Source: a virus
DNA: 44,311 nucleotides
Strand: one strand, 5' to 3'
Virus record (IMG/VR): IMGVR_UViG_3300029893_000018
Location: 1-44,311 of that record
Shown: positions 10,302 to 19,678 of the stretch, in pieces
Position numbering within the stretch: position 1 is the first letter of the stretch
How the letters are laid out: each line of letters opens with the position of its first letter
The notes under the pieces: model-generated
What the model was told of the DNA's origin: nothing
The model's database searches: none
The model's input: the letters and a program-made list of their open reading frames with translations, nothing else
Position numbers and translations under genes: made by a program

Positions 10302-10982
10302 TTATACCCCAATAGATTTAGTTGCTATTAAATAAGAACCAGAAACTATATTTGCAACTGCTCCTCCGTTTGCGGCATATTGAATAAATACGTTGCCTGA
10401 ATTGCTTCCATTAATAATAGATCCTGATATTTTAATTAAAGTGTTAGAATTACTCGAAGCATAAACAATATCACTTAAAGTATTATTTGCTATTAATATA
10501 GATAAAGAATTTATAGAATTTGCATGATATATTGAAGATTTTATAGAAGCCCCTGAAGGAATTCTTATTGCAAATTTAATTCCGTTATTAGAAGAATTAA
10601 CTATTAAAGAAGATTCAAAATTCCATACATCAGAAGATGATATTGTAAAATATAAATTACTATCAATCGCAGTTGCGGAAGAGGTTGAAATTGTTGATAA
10701 TAAAGTTTTAGAAATTATATTATTAGAAACTATTGTATTGGCTGTATTATATGCATTATAAGCATTTACATTTGCAGTATTAGCTCTATCAAAGGAAGCA
10801 TTGGCAGTATTAAAAGCCGCAACTGATTGTAATAATGCCAAAGTATTGCTTAGATATATTCCTAAATTGGTTGCTGTAGTTAGAAAAGAATGTTGGGTGT
10901 CAGGGTTTACAGCTAATACTAAAGTATTAGGAGTTACGTTAGATCTTGTAATATCTGTTATTTTTATTATGGTATTTGCCAT
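10302..10982 (-). CDS. Fibre-like structural protein
   Basis: 226 residues. Residues 50-90 contain AAFNTANASFDRANTANVNAYNAYNTAN, repeats of the same kind as in the 434-residue fibre; the remainder (about 100-226) is a Ser/Ile/Asn-rich beta domain with the motif IPSGASIKSSIYHAN. It lies between the gp7-like and gp8-like wedge genes, an unusual site for a fibre gene in T4 but plausible for a short fibre or decoration attached to the wedge. No Shine-Dalgarno is obvious at the ATG, and the AUG lies only a few bases after a TATAAATA motif on the same strand (10988-10995). Function is inferred from repeats only. Confidence 0.65.
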   Translation of the reverse strand: MANTIIKITDITRSNVTPNTLVLAVNPDTQHSFLTTATNLGIYLSNTLALLQSVAAFNTANASFDRANTANVNAYNAYNTANTIVSNNIISKTLLSTISTSSATAIDSNLYFTISSSDVWNFESSLIVNSSNNGIKFAIRIPSGASIKSSIYHANSINSLSILIANNTLSDIVYASSNSNTLIKISGSIINGSNSGNVFIQYAANGGAVANIVSGSYLIATKSIGV

Positions 10983-11000
10983 AGTATTATTTATATTAGA

Positions 11001-13895
11001 TTATGAAGGAATAAAAATTATATCGTTGTTTTCTGTTGCTAATATATTATAATCAAAATCTGCAGAATTTAAGGTTGTTCCTACATTTCCTAATCCGCTT
11101 CCGGTCATTTGATGAATTAGATTAGATATAATTAATATAACGTTATTAGTTTCTAATATAGAATTATAAGAATAATTATATTCTACTAATATATTAGCAG
11201 TTGAATAATTTCTTTTAATAGATATTAATTGAGTATTAGAAATATTTCCAACATTAACAATTGAATTTGAAGTATAAATTATCCAATTAGTATAATCTAT
11301 GTTGGCTATTGGAATATCTACATTAGAACCTATAGAAATATAATCATTAGCAAATGCCATATCTAATAATTTATTATTAGAATCAGAATAAATTCCTCCT
11401 GTTATAACGTCATATTTGCCAGTGACATTGGCTACATGGATAGAATTACTAATAGAATTTGCATATCCAAAAGCAATATTATTATATTTTAATATATAAT
11501 CGTCTTTGATTAAAATTGTAGAATTTGCATCATCTACAGAAATTATTTGAGAATATACATTTTGTAATTTGTTTGTTCTTAAACTTATATAAGAATTTTG
11601 TAATAATACTGCAGATAAATATGTTCCTGTTAATTCAGGATGTACATTATAAAAATTAATTGTATTAGAATAATAAGTATTAGGAGTTATTGTTGCATAA
11701 ATATCAGGATGAGTTAATTTTTGGATTGGAATGGTTAAGGTTTGAGAAGAAATTTTATCAAGATTATTTGATATTTTACTTTTTATTAAGTTTCTTCCTA
11801 TTAGTTTAGTGCCAGTAGGATGTAAAATATCTAATACCATTTGCTTATATTTTTTAAATGATTGCTCTACGCTTAAAATATAAGTATAATTATTGTAAAT
11901 TTCTCCTTGTAATTTTGAATGGGAACTAGGATGAGAATCTTCGTTCAAATAAGAGCCTTCTCCTATAATTGTTCCAGTAATAAAATCTGCATTAGCTTTA
12001 GCTTTTCCATCTCCATATAAATGAAGTCCATTAGTAAAAAATGAAGAAGAAAAGGTGTCTATGAAATTCATACTCAAAGATTTACTATTAATTCCATTTC
12101 TATCTACGTATAGTGGAATTCCTGAATTCAAAGTTCCGTTATAATTATAAATTCTTAAAGAATAATAATTTTCAACTATATCTGAAATTTTTGATATTGA
12201 ATCTACTATTCCTAAGAAAGTTGGTGCATTTGCATCTGTTTGATATACTAATTCTCCCTGTCTTACAATATCTAACAAGCTAACATTACTTACCACCAAA
12301 TCTTGAATTTTTAAATATACGTTTGGCTGGGCGACATAATCTTCGCCAAAATTCACCATAGAAATTTCTAAAATTTGTCCTATTGCTTCAGTGGTCATAG
12401 AAATATCAACCCCATCAGCTAATATAGAAGAAACTTTTAATATAGCATTATTTCCGTTGGCAGTATTAATAGTTAAAGTTGGTAAATTTTGGTTATCATA
12501 TCCTAATCCTCCTAATGGAAATTGGTATGTAGTATTGTTGCTATAAACATAAGATACTGATACAATACTGCCATTAGAATCTACATTAGAAATATTAGCA
12601 TATGCACCAAATCCACTTCCTCCATTAAAAACTATAGTTTCTCCTATATTATAATTATTTCCTCTATTAATAATAGAAATAGGCCCTAAAATTCCAAGTT
12701 TTTTTATACTTCCATTACCATTATCGGTCGGATAATAAGAATCTGTAGATATACTAGGAAGTGAAGAATACTTAGAACCCCCACTTGATAAAGAGATTGT
12801 AGAAATTGGATAAGTATTTAGACTTAAAAATGATAATGCATTTGCTAACGTTGTATTAGCATCTGAAATTGCAATATTAGAAAAATTATAATTAGACGCA
12901 TTTAATGCTATATTTGATTTACTTAATATTGTATCAGTAGGAATAAATGCTATTAATGAAGGAGAAGTATTATTTACCCCGGTTATAGCAATATTTGCTC
13001 CGCTTCCTCCTCCGCCAGAAAGATTTATCACACTATTAGGAGGAAGTCTGAATCCAGACGAACCGTTATTCAATATTATAGTTTTTATACTTCCTTGAGA
13101 AGTATTTGATACTATAGCTGTAGCCCCAATAGGATTATCAATATCAGGATTTAATCCCCCTGTAATAATAACAGGATCTCCTATTTCATAATATAATCCT
13201 TTATTATTCGGATCTATTACTATAGTAGGAATAGTTCCTACTATTTTAGCTCTTAAATTTGTTCCATTAATAATAACATCTTGATTATTATTATCAATAA
13301 TTCTTATAAATTCTCCAGAAGTAAAATCTCTTATTATATCAGTTAAAAATATTTCTGTTTTAGATCCTGATATTTGACTTCTTTCAATTTTGGCAAATGA
13401 CTTAGATATTTCCCCTACTATTCTATAATTATCAATTTGTAAAAACCTAGGATCTAGAGAATTTATTTTAATACTTTTTGGAATTATCCATTTTCCTCCA
13501 GATGCTATTAATACTGCAGGATAAGTGTCATAAACTTGTGCTTCTGAATTGTAAATTGCTCTAAATAAAAATTTAAAAGAATCTTCTGTGCCTTTTCTTT
13601 GATAAAATTCTTTTGAAAATTTTACTAATTTTCTTTTATCAGCTAAACAATCTTCTGGAAAATAAGGAAGAAATTCATTATAAAAATATTTTTCAAATTC
13701 ATCTAATGTATAGTCAATGTCTTTATAATTTAATAAATTTTTCTTTCTATCTTCTAAATTGTTATTAGTTTCTAACCATTGGTAATAAGCTTTTAAAAAA
13801 CTTATAAACGTTTCGTAATTTTCATCATCCCTAATAAAACTAGGAAGTTGATGTTGGATTAAAGAAGAATTTTTATAATTATTAGGAATTGTCAT
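11001..13895 (-). CDS. Large baseplate wedge protein, gp7-like by position
   Basis: 964 residues. The N-terminal 150 residues (PSFIRDD..., AYYQWLET..., FYNEFLPYFPED, FYQRKGTEDSFKFLFRAIYN, ASGGKWIIPKSI) match a conserved N-terminus of a large structural protein that follows gp6 in T4-like cyanophages. The middle (about 268-520) is full of GxxY and GxGxxA beta repeats shared with other baseplate proteins here. The C-terminus is Asn/Ile/Ser-rich. T4 has gp7 (1032 residues) in the same slot between gp6 and gp8, so a gp7 role is the best guess, but I cannot align it to T4 gp7 by eye. Confidence 0.65.
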   Translation of the reverse strand: MTIPNNYKNSSLIQHQLPSFIRDDENYETFISFLKAYYQWLETNNNLEDRKKNLLNYKDIDYTLDEFEKYFYNEFLPYFPEDCLADKRKLVKFSKEFYQRKGTEDSFKFLFRAIYNSEAQVYDTYPAVLIASGGKWIIPKSIKINSLDPRFLQIDNYRIVGEISKSFAKIERSQISGSKTEIFLTDIIRDFTSGEFIRIIDNNNQDVIINGTNLRAKIVGTIPTIVIDPNNKGLYYEIGDPVIITGGLNPDIDNPIGATAIVSNTSQGSIKTIILNNGSSGFRLPPNSVINLSGGGGSGANIAITGVNNTSPSLIAFIPTDTILSKSNIALNASNYNFSNIAISDANTTLANALSFLSLNTYPISTISLSSGGSKYSSLPSISTDSYYPTDNGNGSIKKLGILGPISIINRGNNYNIGETIVFNGGSGFGAYANISNVDSNGSIVSVSYVYSNNTTYQFPLGGLGYDNQNLPTLTINTANGNNAILKVSSILADGVDISMTTEAIGQILEISMVNFGEDYVAQPNVYLKIQDLVVSNVSLLDIVRQGELVYQTDANAPTFLGIVDSISKISDIVENYYSLRIYNYNGTLNSGIPLYVDRNGINSKSLSMNFIDTFSSSFFTNGLHLYGDGKAKANADFITGTIIGEGSYLNEDSHPSSHSKLQGEIYNNYTYILSVEQSFKKYKQMVLDILHPTGTKLIGRNLIKSKISNNLDKISSQTLTIPIQKLTHPDIYATITPNTYYSNTINFYNVHPELTGTYLSAVLLQNSYISLRTNKLQNVYSQIISVDDANSTILIKDDYILKYNNIAFGYANSISNSIHVANVTGKYDVITGGIYSDSNNKLLDMAFANDYISIGSNVDIPIANIDYTNWIIYTSNSIVNVGNISNTQLISIKRNYSTANILVEYNYSYNSILETNNVILIISNLIHQMTGSGLGNVGTTLNSADFDYNILATENNDIIFIPS

Positions 13896-13900
13896 TTATA

Positions 13901-15964
13901 TTATTCTTTGACAATAGGATTTACTATTATAGCATTACTATCATTTATATCTAAAGTTATTAATTTATCTTTATTAGAATAAATAATATTAGATTCTGGT
14001 AAAACATTTATATTTAAAATTCCTAAATCATTGTTTATATTATAAGGATTAAAATTATGAAGAGTTATTTTTCCGTTTAAATAATCTACCGTTCCTACAT
14101 TCGTATTTAATATATATTTAACTCCATTTAAGTAATAATAAGATCTCAAACTACCATATTGTCCTTGTAATATCGCTCTTGCAGATCCTAATAATCCACC
14201 GCCTCCAGTTATTTGTACTATCGCTTGAGTATAACCAGAACCAGAATTAGTTATGGTTATAGATTGTATTTTTCCGTTTACTATATTTGCTTCCGCAGTT
14301 GCCCCTGTGCCATCCCCAACTATTGTTATTGTAGGTATTGAGGTATACCCATATCCAGGATTTATAATTTCTATTGAAGCTAAAGAAGTTGTAGAAGCAG
14401 GAACTTCTTCAATATATACATTTTCTCTAATAATATCATTACTAGAAGCGTCTATATATTGAAAAGAAGGAGTTACATGAACAGATTTTCCGAAAATATC
14501 TCTTTTAATTTTAGTGGCAAAATCTACTTCATAAGATTCAGAAGCTTTTAAAATAGGAGTTATTTTTTTCTGTAAATATATAATATTTTCGTTGGTTATA
14601 ATAGATTGATTGGAATCTTGTACGGATGTGATTAAATCTGATAATACAAAAGTTGAATTAAATGTGTTAAGAGTAGTATTGGCAAATGATACTATTGCAG
14701 AGGTAATAGTAGATTTTAATTGTTCTGAAGTTAAAGTAGTTTTTCTTGGATCATATAAAGTCGTATTATTGATAATTAAATAAGTATAATCAACGTCTAC
14801 TATTACCGGATTTACGGTTCTAACTGAAATATTTTTTATAAGTTCTTGTTCTATTTTATTTTTTTGATTAGGAGTTATTACATACCCGCCTTTAGGTTTT
14901 ATTGCAATATAAACTTTCCCATATACCGGAGGATTATTTTCTTCTCCTCCCCAAACATTTACTGAATCTATTGGAAAATTTCCGGAATTTTTTTGTATTA
15001 ATGTTATGTAATCATTTACAGAAACCGCTCTTCCTTGTGCAGAATATGATTTAGGGGCAGTATATTTGATAGAATTTAAAGATTCTTTTTCTTGTCCGTT
15101 TGTTGCGGGGGTTAATGGAGTTATAACTAAAGAACTATAATCTCCTATAATAGTTTCTACTAAATTAAAAGAATTAGCAGAATTTCCATTACTTCCTAAT
15201 GAACTTAAATAAGATAATATAATAATGTTTCCGTCTACTAATGATCTCCCTAATATTCCATCTCCAAAATAAATTTCGTAATATCCATCTAAAGATTCTT
15301 GTATAAAATATACTTTTGAAGTTCCATCTAATTGTAAATTATCATCTGGGGTTGTATATATATCAATATAATTATTAGTAGAAGAATCTTGTACAAAAAC
15401 TTGTAAAGTAGTTAAGTCTATATTAGGATCTGGAATTTTGAATATTTTATTAGTATTTGTTTGTGATGAATAAACAAATTGATAGGTAATAGGTTCGCCT
15501 TGTTTCAATGTAACAGAATCAAAAACAACATTATTTGAACTTCCTTTATTCCCTATATGTTCGTCTATAGTAACAAAAGTATAATTTACTCCGTCTATAG
15601 ATTCTGATAAAAATCTAGTAAATTTAGGAACTGTTAAAGAAGAAGATAAAACATTATTAAAAGTTAATTTAACAGTGGCAGTAGGAGAAGAAACAGATCT
15701 GGGATTATAACCTAATACTTTAGCATGAGAAATCACAGAACTTCTTTTAGTTGCCGAATCTAAAAACATTTCATTAGCAACCATATTTAAATAATACCCA
15801 TTATAATGAGTATTATAAGCTAATACATTTAATAAAACAGATAAAGCAGATCCCTCAAAATTATAAGAATTAAAAGTAGATTGTCCATTTAAAAATGTTT
15901 TTAAATTATTTTTAATAGTATCAAAATCTAAATCTACTATATTTATATTTGAATTTGCTGCCAT
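13901..15964 (-). CDS. 6: Baseplate wedge subunit gp6
   Basis: 687 residues, close to T4 gp6 (660). The N-terminus (DLDFDTIKNNLKTFL..., FNFEGSA-type segment, LLNVLAYNTHYNGYYLNMVANEMFLDSA, RSSVISHAKVLGYNPRS) is the signature of the gp6/Baseplate_J group. Residues about 310-380 (SAQGRAVSVNDYITLI, VNVWGGEENNPPVYGKVYIAIKP) are also typical. A GxGYTSxPTxTI repeat insert lies at about 533-586. It follows gp25 by 34 bases. In T4, gp6 dimers ring the hub and drive the sheath-contraction switch. Confidence 0.9.
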   Translation of the reverse strand: MAANSNINIVDLDFDTIKNNLKTFLNGQSTFNSYNFEGSALSVLLNVLAYNTHYNGYYLNMVANEMFLDSATKRSSVISHAKVLGYNPRSVSSPTATVKLTFNNVLSSSLTVPKFTRFLSESIDGVNYTFVTIDEHIGNKGSSNNVVFDSVTLKQGEPITYQFVYSSQTNTNKIFKIPDPNIDLTTLQVFVQDSSTNNYIDIYTTPDDNLQLDGTSKVYFIQESLDGYYEIYFGDGILGRSLVDGNIIILSYLSSLGSNGNSANSFNLVETIIGDYSSLVITPLTPATNGQEKESLNSIKYTAPKSYSAQGRAVSVNDYITLIQKNSGNFPIDSVNVWGGEENNPPVYGKVYIAIKPKGGYVITPNQKNKIEQELIKNISVRTVNPVIVDVDYTYLIINNTTLYDPRKTTLTSEQLKSTITSAIVSFANTTLNTFNSTFVLSDLITSVQDSNQSIITNENIIYLQKKITPILKASESYEVDFATKIKRDIFGKSVHVTPSFQYIDASSNDIIRENVYIEEVPASTTSLASIEIINPGYGYTSIPTITIVGDGTGATAEANIVNGKIQSITITNSGSGYTQAIVQITGGGGLLGSARAILQGQYGSLRSYYYLNGVKYILNTNVGTVDYLNGKITLHNFNPYNINNDLGILNINVLPESNIIYSNKDKLITLDINDSNAIIVNPIVKE

Positions 15965-15998
15965 TAATTTCTCTTTTATATATTATTTATGTTATATT

Positions 15999-16394
15999 TT
16001 AACGAGTTCTTTCTAATAAAAATGTTACGATAGAAGGAATTGCTTGATTTTCAATATAATATTGAATAGTTACTTCATAAGAATTTTCATCTTGAGAAGT
16101 TTCTACTGAAATATTAATTAATTTAACTCTAGGCTCAAAATTTTGAATGGTGTTTTTTATTTCTTGTTGTATAAAAGCTGCAGTTAAAGGAGTGGCAGGT
16201 TCAAATAACATTGCTCTAATATTACTTCCTATTTCTGGGTGAAAGGGAGATTCATAATGATTAGTTAATACTAAATTTTTGACGGCCCTAGTAATCGCAA
16301 GATCATTAGTAGATAATACTAAATCTTTTTTTACCGGATGAAGTTGAAAGGTTAAATCTAAATCTGTCCAAATAATATTATCTTGTAATGCCAT
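15999..16394 (-). CDS. 25: Baseplate wedge subunit gp25
   Basis: 131 residues, the same size as T4 gp25 (132). It contains the gp25/lysozyme-like core: D-x-x-LVLSTNDLAITRAVKNLVLTNHYESPFHPEIGSNI...LFEP, with the EPR knot motif (FEPRVKL) near residue 92, the universally conserved feature of contractile-injection gp25 proteins where the sheath attaches. It lies 3 bases after the gp5 stop and upstream of gp6, a standard order. Confidence 0.95.
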   Translation of the reverse strand: MALQDNIIWTDLDLTFQLHPVKKDLVLSTNDLAITRAVKNLVLTNHYESPFHPEIGSNIRAMLFEPATPLTAAFIQQEIKNTIQNFEPRVKLINISVETSQDENSYEVTIQYYIENQAIPSIVTFLLERTR

Positions 16395-16397
16395 TTA

Positions 16398-17537
16398 TTA
16401 ATCTCCTGATATATTTACATCTGGAGCAAGTACATTAATAGATCCTCCAGAAGTTACGTTTACCATAGAAGTTCCTATAACGTTTATTGCTCCTGGGGTT
16501 AAAATATCTGCCCCAGTGGAAGAAATAATTGATAATTTTCCTGTAACAGTTACAGTACAAGAACCTTTTACTACAATATTTTGATTTCCTTCGATTGTAA
16601 TAGTTTGTGAACCTTTTACTAAATGCGTTTCATTTTTATCTATTTCTTGAGTTTTATTACCTTTAATTAAAATATCACAATCATCGTCTAATTCAATATT
16701 AGTTTTACCTTTAATTCTAATATTTCCAACTTTTTCACAAGTTAAATCTATATTGCCTCTTACGTTAATTTTATCATTTCCATGAATTATTTCATAATTA
16801 TTTCTAACTATTTTTTCTAATTTATCTCCGTTAGGATACATTTCAATAGCGGTTCCTGTTCTATGCGATAACAATATATTTTCTTTTCCTTTTGTATCGT
16901 CTAAATCAAAAACATGTCCAGATTCGGTGTATGTTGCATGATTATAAGGATAATTAGAATTATAAGAAGTTTCAGGTTCTTCCCATTTATTATTTCCAAC
17001 AGAATCTACTTTAACTTTATGATCTTTTCTAAATTGTATTAATGTTTGATCAATTTTTTCATTTCTTCCTAATCTTGAAGTAGTTGGCTCGTTTAAAATA
17101 TTAGGATATCTGGCAGGTTCTTTATCTACATAAGAATATCCTTCTTTATCGGATAATTGCCTAGATTCTATATCTACTGGACGTTCTTCTAACGTTTTCC
17201 CTGGATCAGAGAATCCTACATTATTAGGATATAATTTTTCTGGAATTTCATTAAATTTTCCAAAATAGTAAGGATATTGTTTTTCTTCCCCGTCTATATA
17301 AAAACCAAATATCATATCTCCTTCTTTGGGGGCATGAACTGTATTAGTCATATTAGGGGGAATTATAGGCTGTGCCCAAGGAATTTCTTCAGTTGGAATT
17401 AAACTTTTATTTTCGGTGTGAGCATAAAAATCTCTAATTCTTACTCTTCCAAGTTTTAAAGGATCTTTTCTGTCTTCTACTATTCCTAAAAAGAATACAA
17501 ATCCATCAAATCCCCATAAATTTCTAATTTCTTTCAT
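16398..17537 (-). CDS. 5: Baseplate central spike gp5 (OB-fold plus beta-helix, no lysozyme domain)
   Basis: 379 residues against 575 in T4. Residues 10-110 are the gp5 N-terminal OB fold (FFLGIVEDRKDPLKLGRVRIR, EIPWAQPI..., PKEGDMIFGFYIDG). The C-terminal part (about 230-379) is a series of short beta strands (GNDKINVRGNI, GKTNIELDDDCDILIKGNKTQEI, GSQTITIEGNQNIVVKGS) matching the triple-stranded spike helix. The central T4-type lysozyme domain is absent, as in other marine T4-like phages; the large tape-measure gene in this window has a lysozyme-like domain instead. One base separates it from the gp27-like gene, its usual trimer partner. Confidence 0.85.
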   Translation of the reverse strand: MKEIRNLWGFDGFVFFLGIVEDRKDPLKLGRVRIRDFYAHTENKSLIPTEEIPWAQPIIPPNMTNTVHAPKEGDMIFGFYIDGEEKQYPYYFGKFNEIPEKLYPNNVGFSDPGKTLEERPVDIESRQLSDKEGYSYVDKEPARYPNILNEPTTSRLGRNEKIDQTLIQFRKDHKVKVDSVGNNKWEEPETSYNSNYPYNHATYTESGHVFDLDDTKGKENILLSHRTGTAIEMYPNGDKLEKIVRNNYEIIHGNDKINVRGNIDLTCEKVGNIRIKGKTNIELDDDCDILIKGNKTQEIDKNETHLVKGSQTITIEGNQNIVVKGSCTVTVTGKLSIISSTGADILTPGAINVIGTSMVNVTSGGSINVLAPDVNISGD

Positions 17538-17538
17538 A

Positions 17539-19032
17539 TTAAGTGTCCGGTTGAAAAGTATCTTGTGATCGGATGGTCGTCCATAATTCAGATTCGTTAT
17601 TAAAATCTATTAACGGATTTATTAAACTTTCATTACAAATTTCTAATATAGTATCAAAAGTATTTTCTTGATTTAACACATGATGAAGTGCAGTTACTAT
17701 ATAATTACCAGAATAATATTTGTCTAAATATCTTTTATTTTGCCCAGCTCCCCTTTCAAAATCTGTAGATGGAATTTCTACTAATATTTTATTTCCTGCT
17801 TTTATATTAATATTTCCGGGAATCATTATTTTTAATTTTATTGCATCGTTTAAAGATAATTGCGCTAATCTATAAGGAATAGTTTTTTCCACATTATTAT
17901 CTTTTATAGAAGGTTCGTTTTGTTGAATATATGGATTTTTATTTTGTCCTGTGGTTGAATAAGCTGTTTTAATAACAGCGTCAGGATATTCATTTTGTTT
18001 CTTTTTAAATCTATTTTCTGCATTGCTCATTATTTTATATTGATTTAAATGAGGAACACTAGGAAAATATTTTTCATAGTCAAAATTAGTATTAGAATGA
18101 AGTCCTCTTATTGTATCAACAGTAATTAATTTATTAGCCCATTGCCCGTTCATAGTAGTATCAATAGTATCAAATCCTTTTATTATTTCATATGAAATAA
18201 TATCAGCCATTTTATCCCCCATACTAATATCAAGATTTTTAGTTCCATAATAAAATCCCTTAAATTTAGTGCCTTCTGAATTAGTTGGTTTAGTTACTTC
18301 TTGTTCGTATAATGATAATAAAGATCTAAAAGTAAATCCTTTTCTTGTACAATAAAATAAAAAAGGAGCCCCTTGGGTTCCTCCACCCCCTACTGGAATG
18401 GCTTTAGTGCAAAGCCAATTAATAGCTTCAAACGGTTTAATATTAGGGATTACAATATCATATAATCCTTCTGTATCTTCAAAAGTATCTTTAAAATTAG
18501 CAGGAATTTTTAATATATTATCAACAATATCATGAACAATATCTACAATTTTTTTATTTTTATAAGATTTGCTAATTTTTAATTGTTCATTTAAAAAAGC
18601 TTCTTCTCCACATAAATGAATAACATAATTTTCATTTTGATCTTTAGTTAATCTTCTTTTTGAAGTTTTATATGATCTAAATATTTTATTATTAGGATTT
18701 CCTATAGCTGGTTTATCAAAACTTAATAATACTCCTTCATGACCCGACATAGATAATCTTTCATGCCAATTTCCAGAATCATTTAATACTAATTCGGCAG
18801 ATAAAAAATTTGAATATATATCTTCGTAATAATGAAATTCTACTGTAATTGGTCTAATTTCAATATTTTGTTCAGAAGCTCCTGCCAATCTTACATGATA
18901 AACATATAAATCTTGAGGATGAGAAATTACATTATTATCTGAAACAGTTGGCGATCCTGCAGGATAATTTCCATGTACGGGAACCGTGGGTAGAGTGGCA
19001 GAGCCTCTGGTAGGGGTGGGTGCTAATGCCAT
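17539..19032 (-). CDS. 27: Baseplate hub subunit gp27-like
   Basis: 497 residues. The N-terminus has HVRLAGASEQNIEIRPITVEFHYYEDIYSNFLSAELVLNDSGNWHE, a tube-like hub domain in which a ring surface receives the tail tube. The C-terminus (IMIPGNINIKAGNKILVEIP..., YYSGNYIVTALHHVL) is the hub domain found in gp27/gpD-type proteins that contacts the spike. It is immediately followed by gp5, the protein it binds in T4. T4 gp27 is 391 residues, so this one is longer. The assignment rests on architecture and neighbours rather than clear identity to T4. Confidence 0.75.
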   Translation of the reverse strand: MALAPTPTRGSATLPTVPVHGNYPAGSPTVSDNNVISHPQDLYVYHVRLAGASEQNIEIRPITVEFHYYEDIYSNFLSAELVLNDSGNWHERLSMSGHEGVLLSFDKPAIGNPNNKIFRSYKTSKRRLTKDQNENYVIHLCGEEAFLNEQLKISKSYKNKKIVDIVHDIVDNILKIPANFKDTFEDTEGLYDIVIPNIKPFEAINWLCTKAIPVGGGGTQGAPFLFYCTRKGFTFRSLLSLYEQEVTKPTNSEGTKFKGFYYGTKNLDISMGDKMADIISYEIIKGFDTIDTTMNGQWANKLITVDTIRGLHSNTNFDYEKYFPSVPHLNQYKIMSNAENRFKKKQNEYPDAVIKTAYSTTGQNKNPYIQQNEPSIKDNNVEKTIPYRLAQLSLNDAIKLKIMIPGNINIKAGNKILVEIPSTDFERGAGQNKRYLDKYYSGNYIVTALHHVLNQENTFDTILEICNESLINPLIDFNNESELWTTIRSQDTFQPDT

Positions 19033-19036
19033 TATA

Positions 19037-19678
19037 TTATCCTTGTTGTTTCATTAAATAAGTTAATTCGTCTACCACTTGTTGTGCATATTCCTTTTTT
19101 AATAATTTAATAGTTCTTTTAGATTCATTCATATTAAATTCTGTATCGTATATAGTTACTAAAGGATTTCTTCCTATTTCGTATACTACAGTCTTTCCTT
19201 CAGATAAATTAACAGTAAAAGTTTGAGGAACTGTTAATTGATAAGTTTCGTAATTTATAATATAAGTATTTGATAATAAAACATCTTCTGTCACTGAGTC
19301 TTTTATTGTAACTGATTTAGTATATCCATAATTAGGATCTGTAGTAATTTGAGACCACGCTAAACCAGTCATATTATTAGCTAATCCTTGTTCGTAATAT
19401 TTATCTTCTACATATTCATTAAATTGATCGTAAGATAAAGGAAATTCAAAAAAAGGATCTAATATATTATTAGTAATTAAAATTATCCAATGCTTTTCAG
19501 AATCCCCATAATATTTATCGGCAATATTTTCTGGGGTATCTTTATCTTGTGTATCATAATCATAATATAATAAAGAACTATTTAAATAATTATCATTTAT
19601 CTTAACCCTAGTTAATATATCAGTAACAATTTTGTTATTATAATAAACTTTAGGAAATTTATCGAAATAATTAGGCAT
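19037..19678 (-). CDS. 53: Baseplate wedge subunit gp53
   Basis: 213 residues (T4: 196). It contains the gp53 hallmark block: YFDKFPKVYYN, DILTRVKI, SLLYYDYDTQDKDTPENIADKYYGDSEKHWIILITNNILDP, PLSYDQFNEYVEDKY. In T4 gp53 clamps wedges together. Its start overlaps the end of gp48 and it lies just upstream of the gp27-like gene. Confidence 0.92.
   Translation of the reverse strand: MPNYFDKFPKVYYNNKIVTDILTRVKINDNYLNSSLLYYDYDTQDKDTPENIADKYYGDSEKHWIILITNNILDPFFEFPLSYDQFNEYVEDKYYEQGLANNMTGLAWSQITTDPNYGYTKSVTIKDSVTEDVLLSNTYIINYETYQLTVPQTFTVNLSEGKTVVYEIGRNPLVTIYDTEFNMNESKRTIKLLKKEYAQQVVDELTYLMKQQG

Noticed and set aside
10988-10995. TATAAATA on the minus strand just before the 226-residue fibre-like gene
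   Set aside because: It lies only 5 bases before the ATG, so the transcript would start at the AUG. About two dozen copies of this 8-mer are expected by chance over both strands at this base composition.
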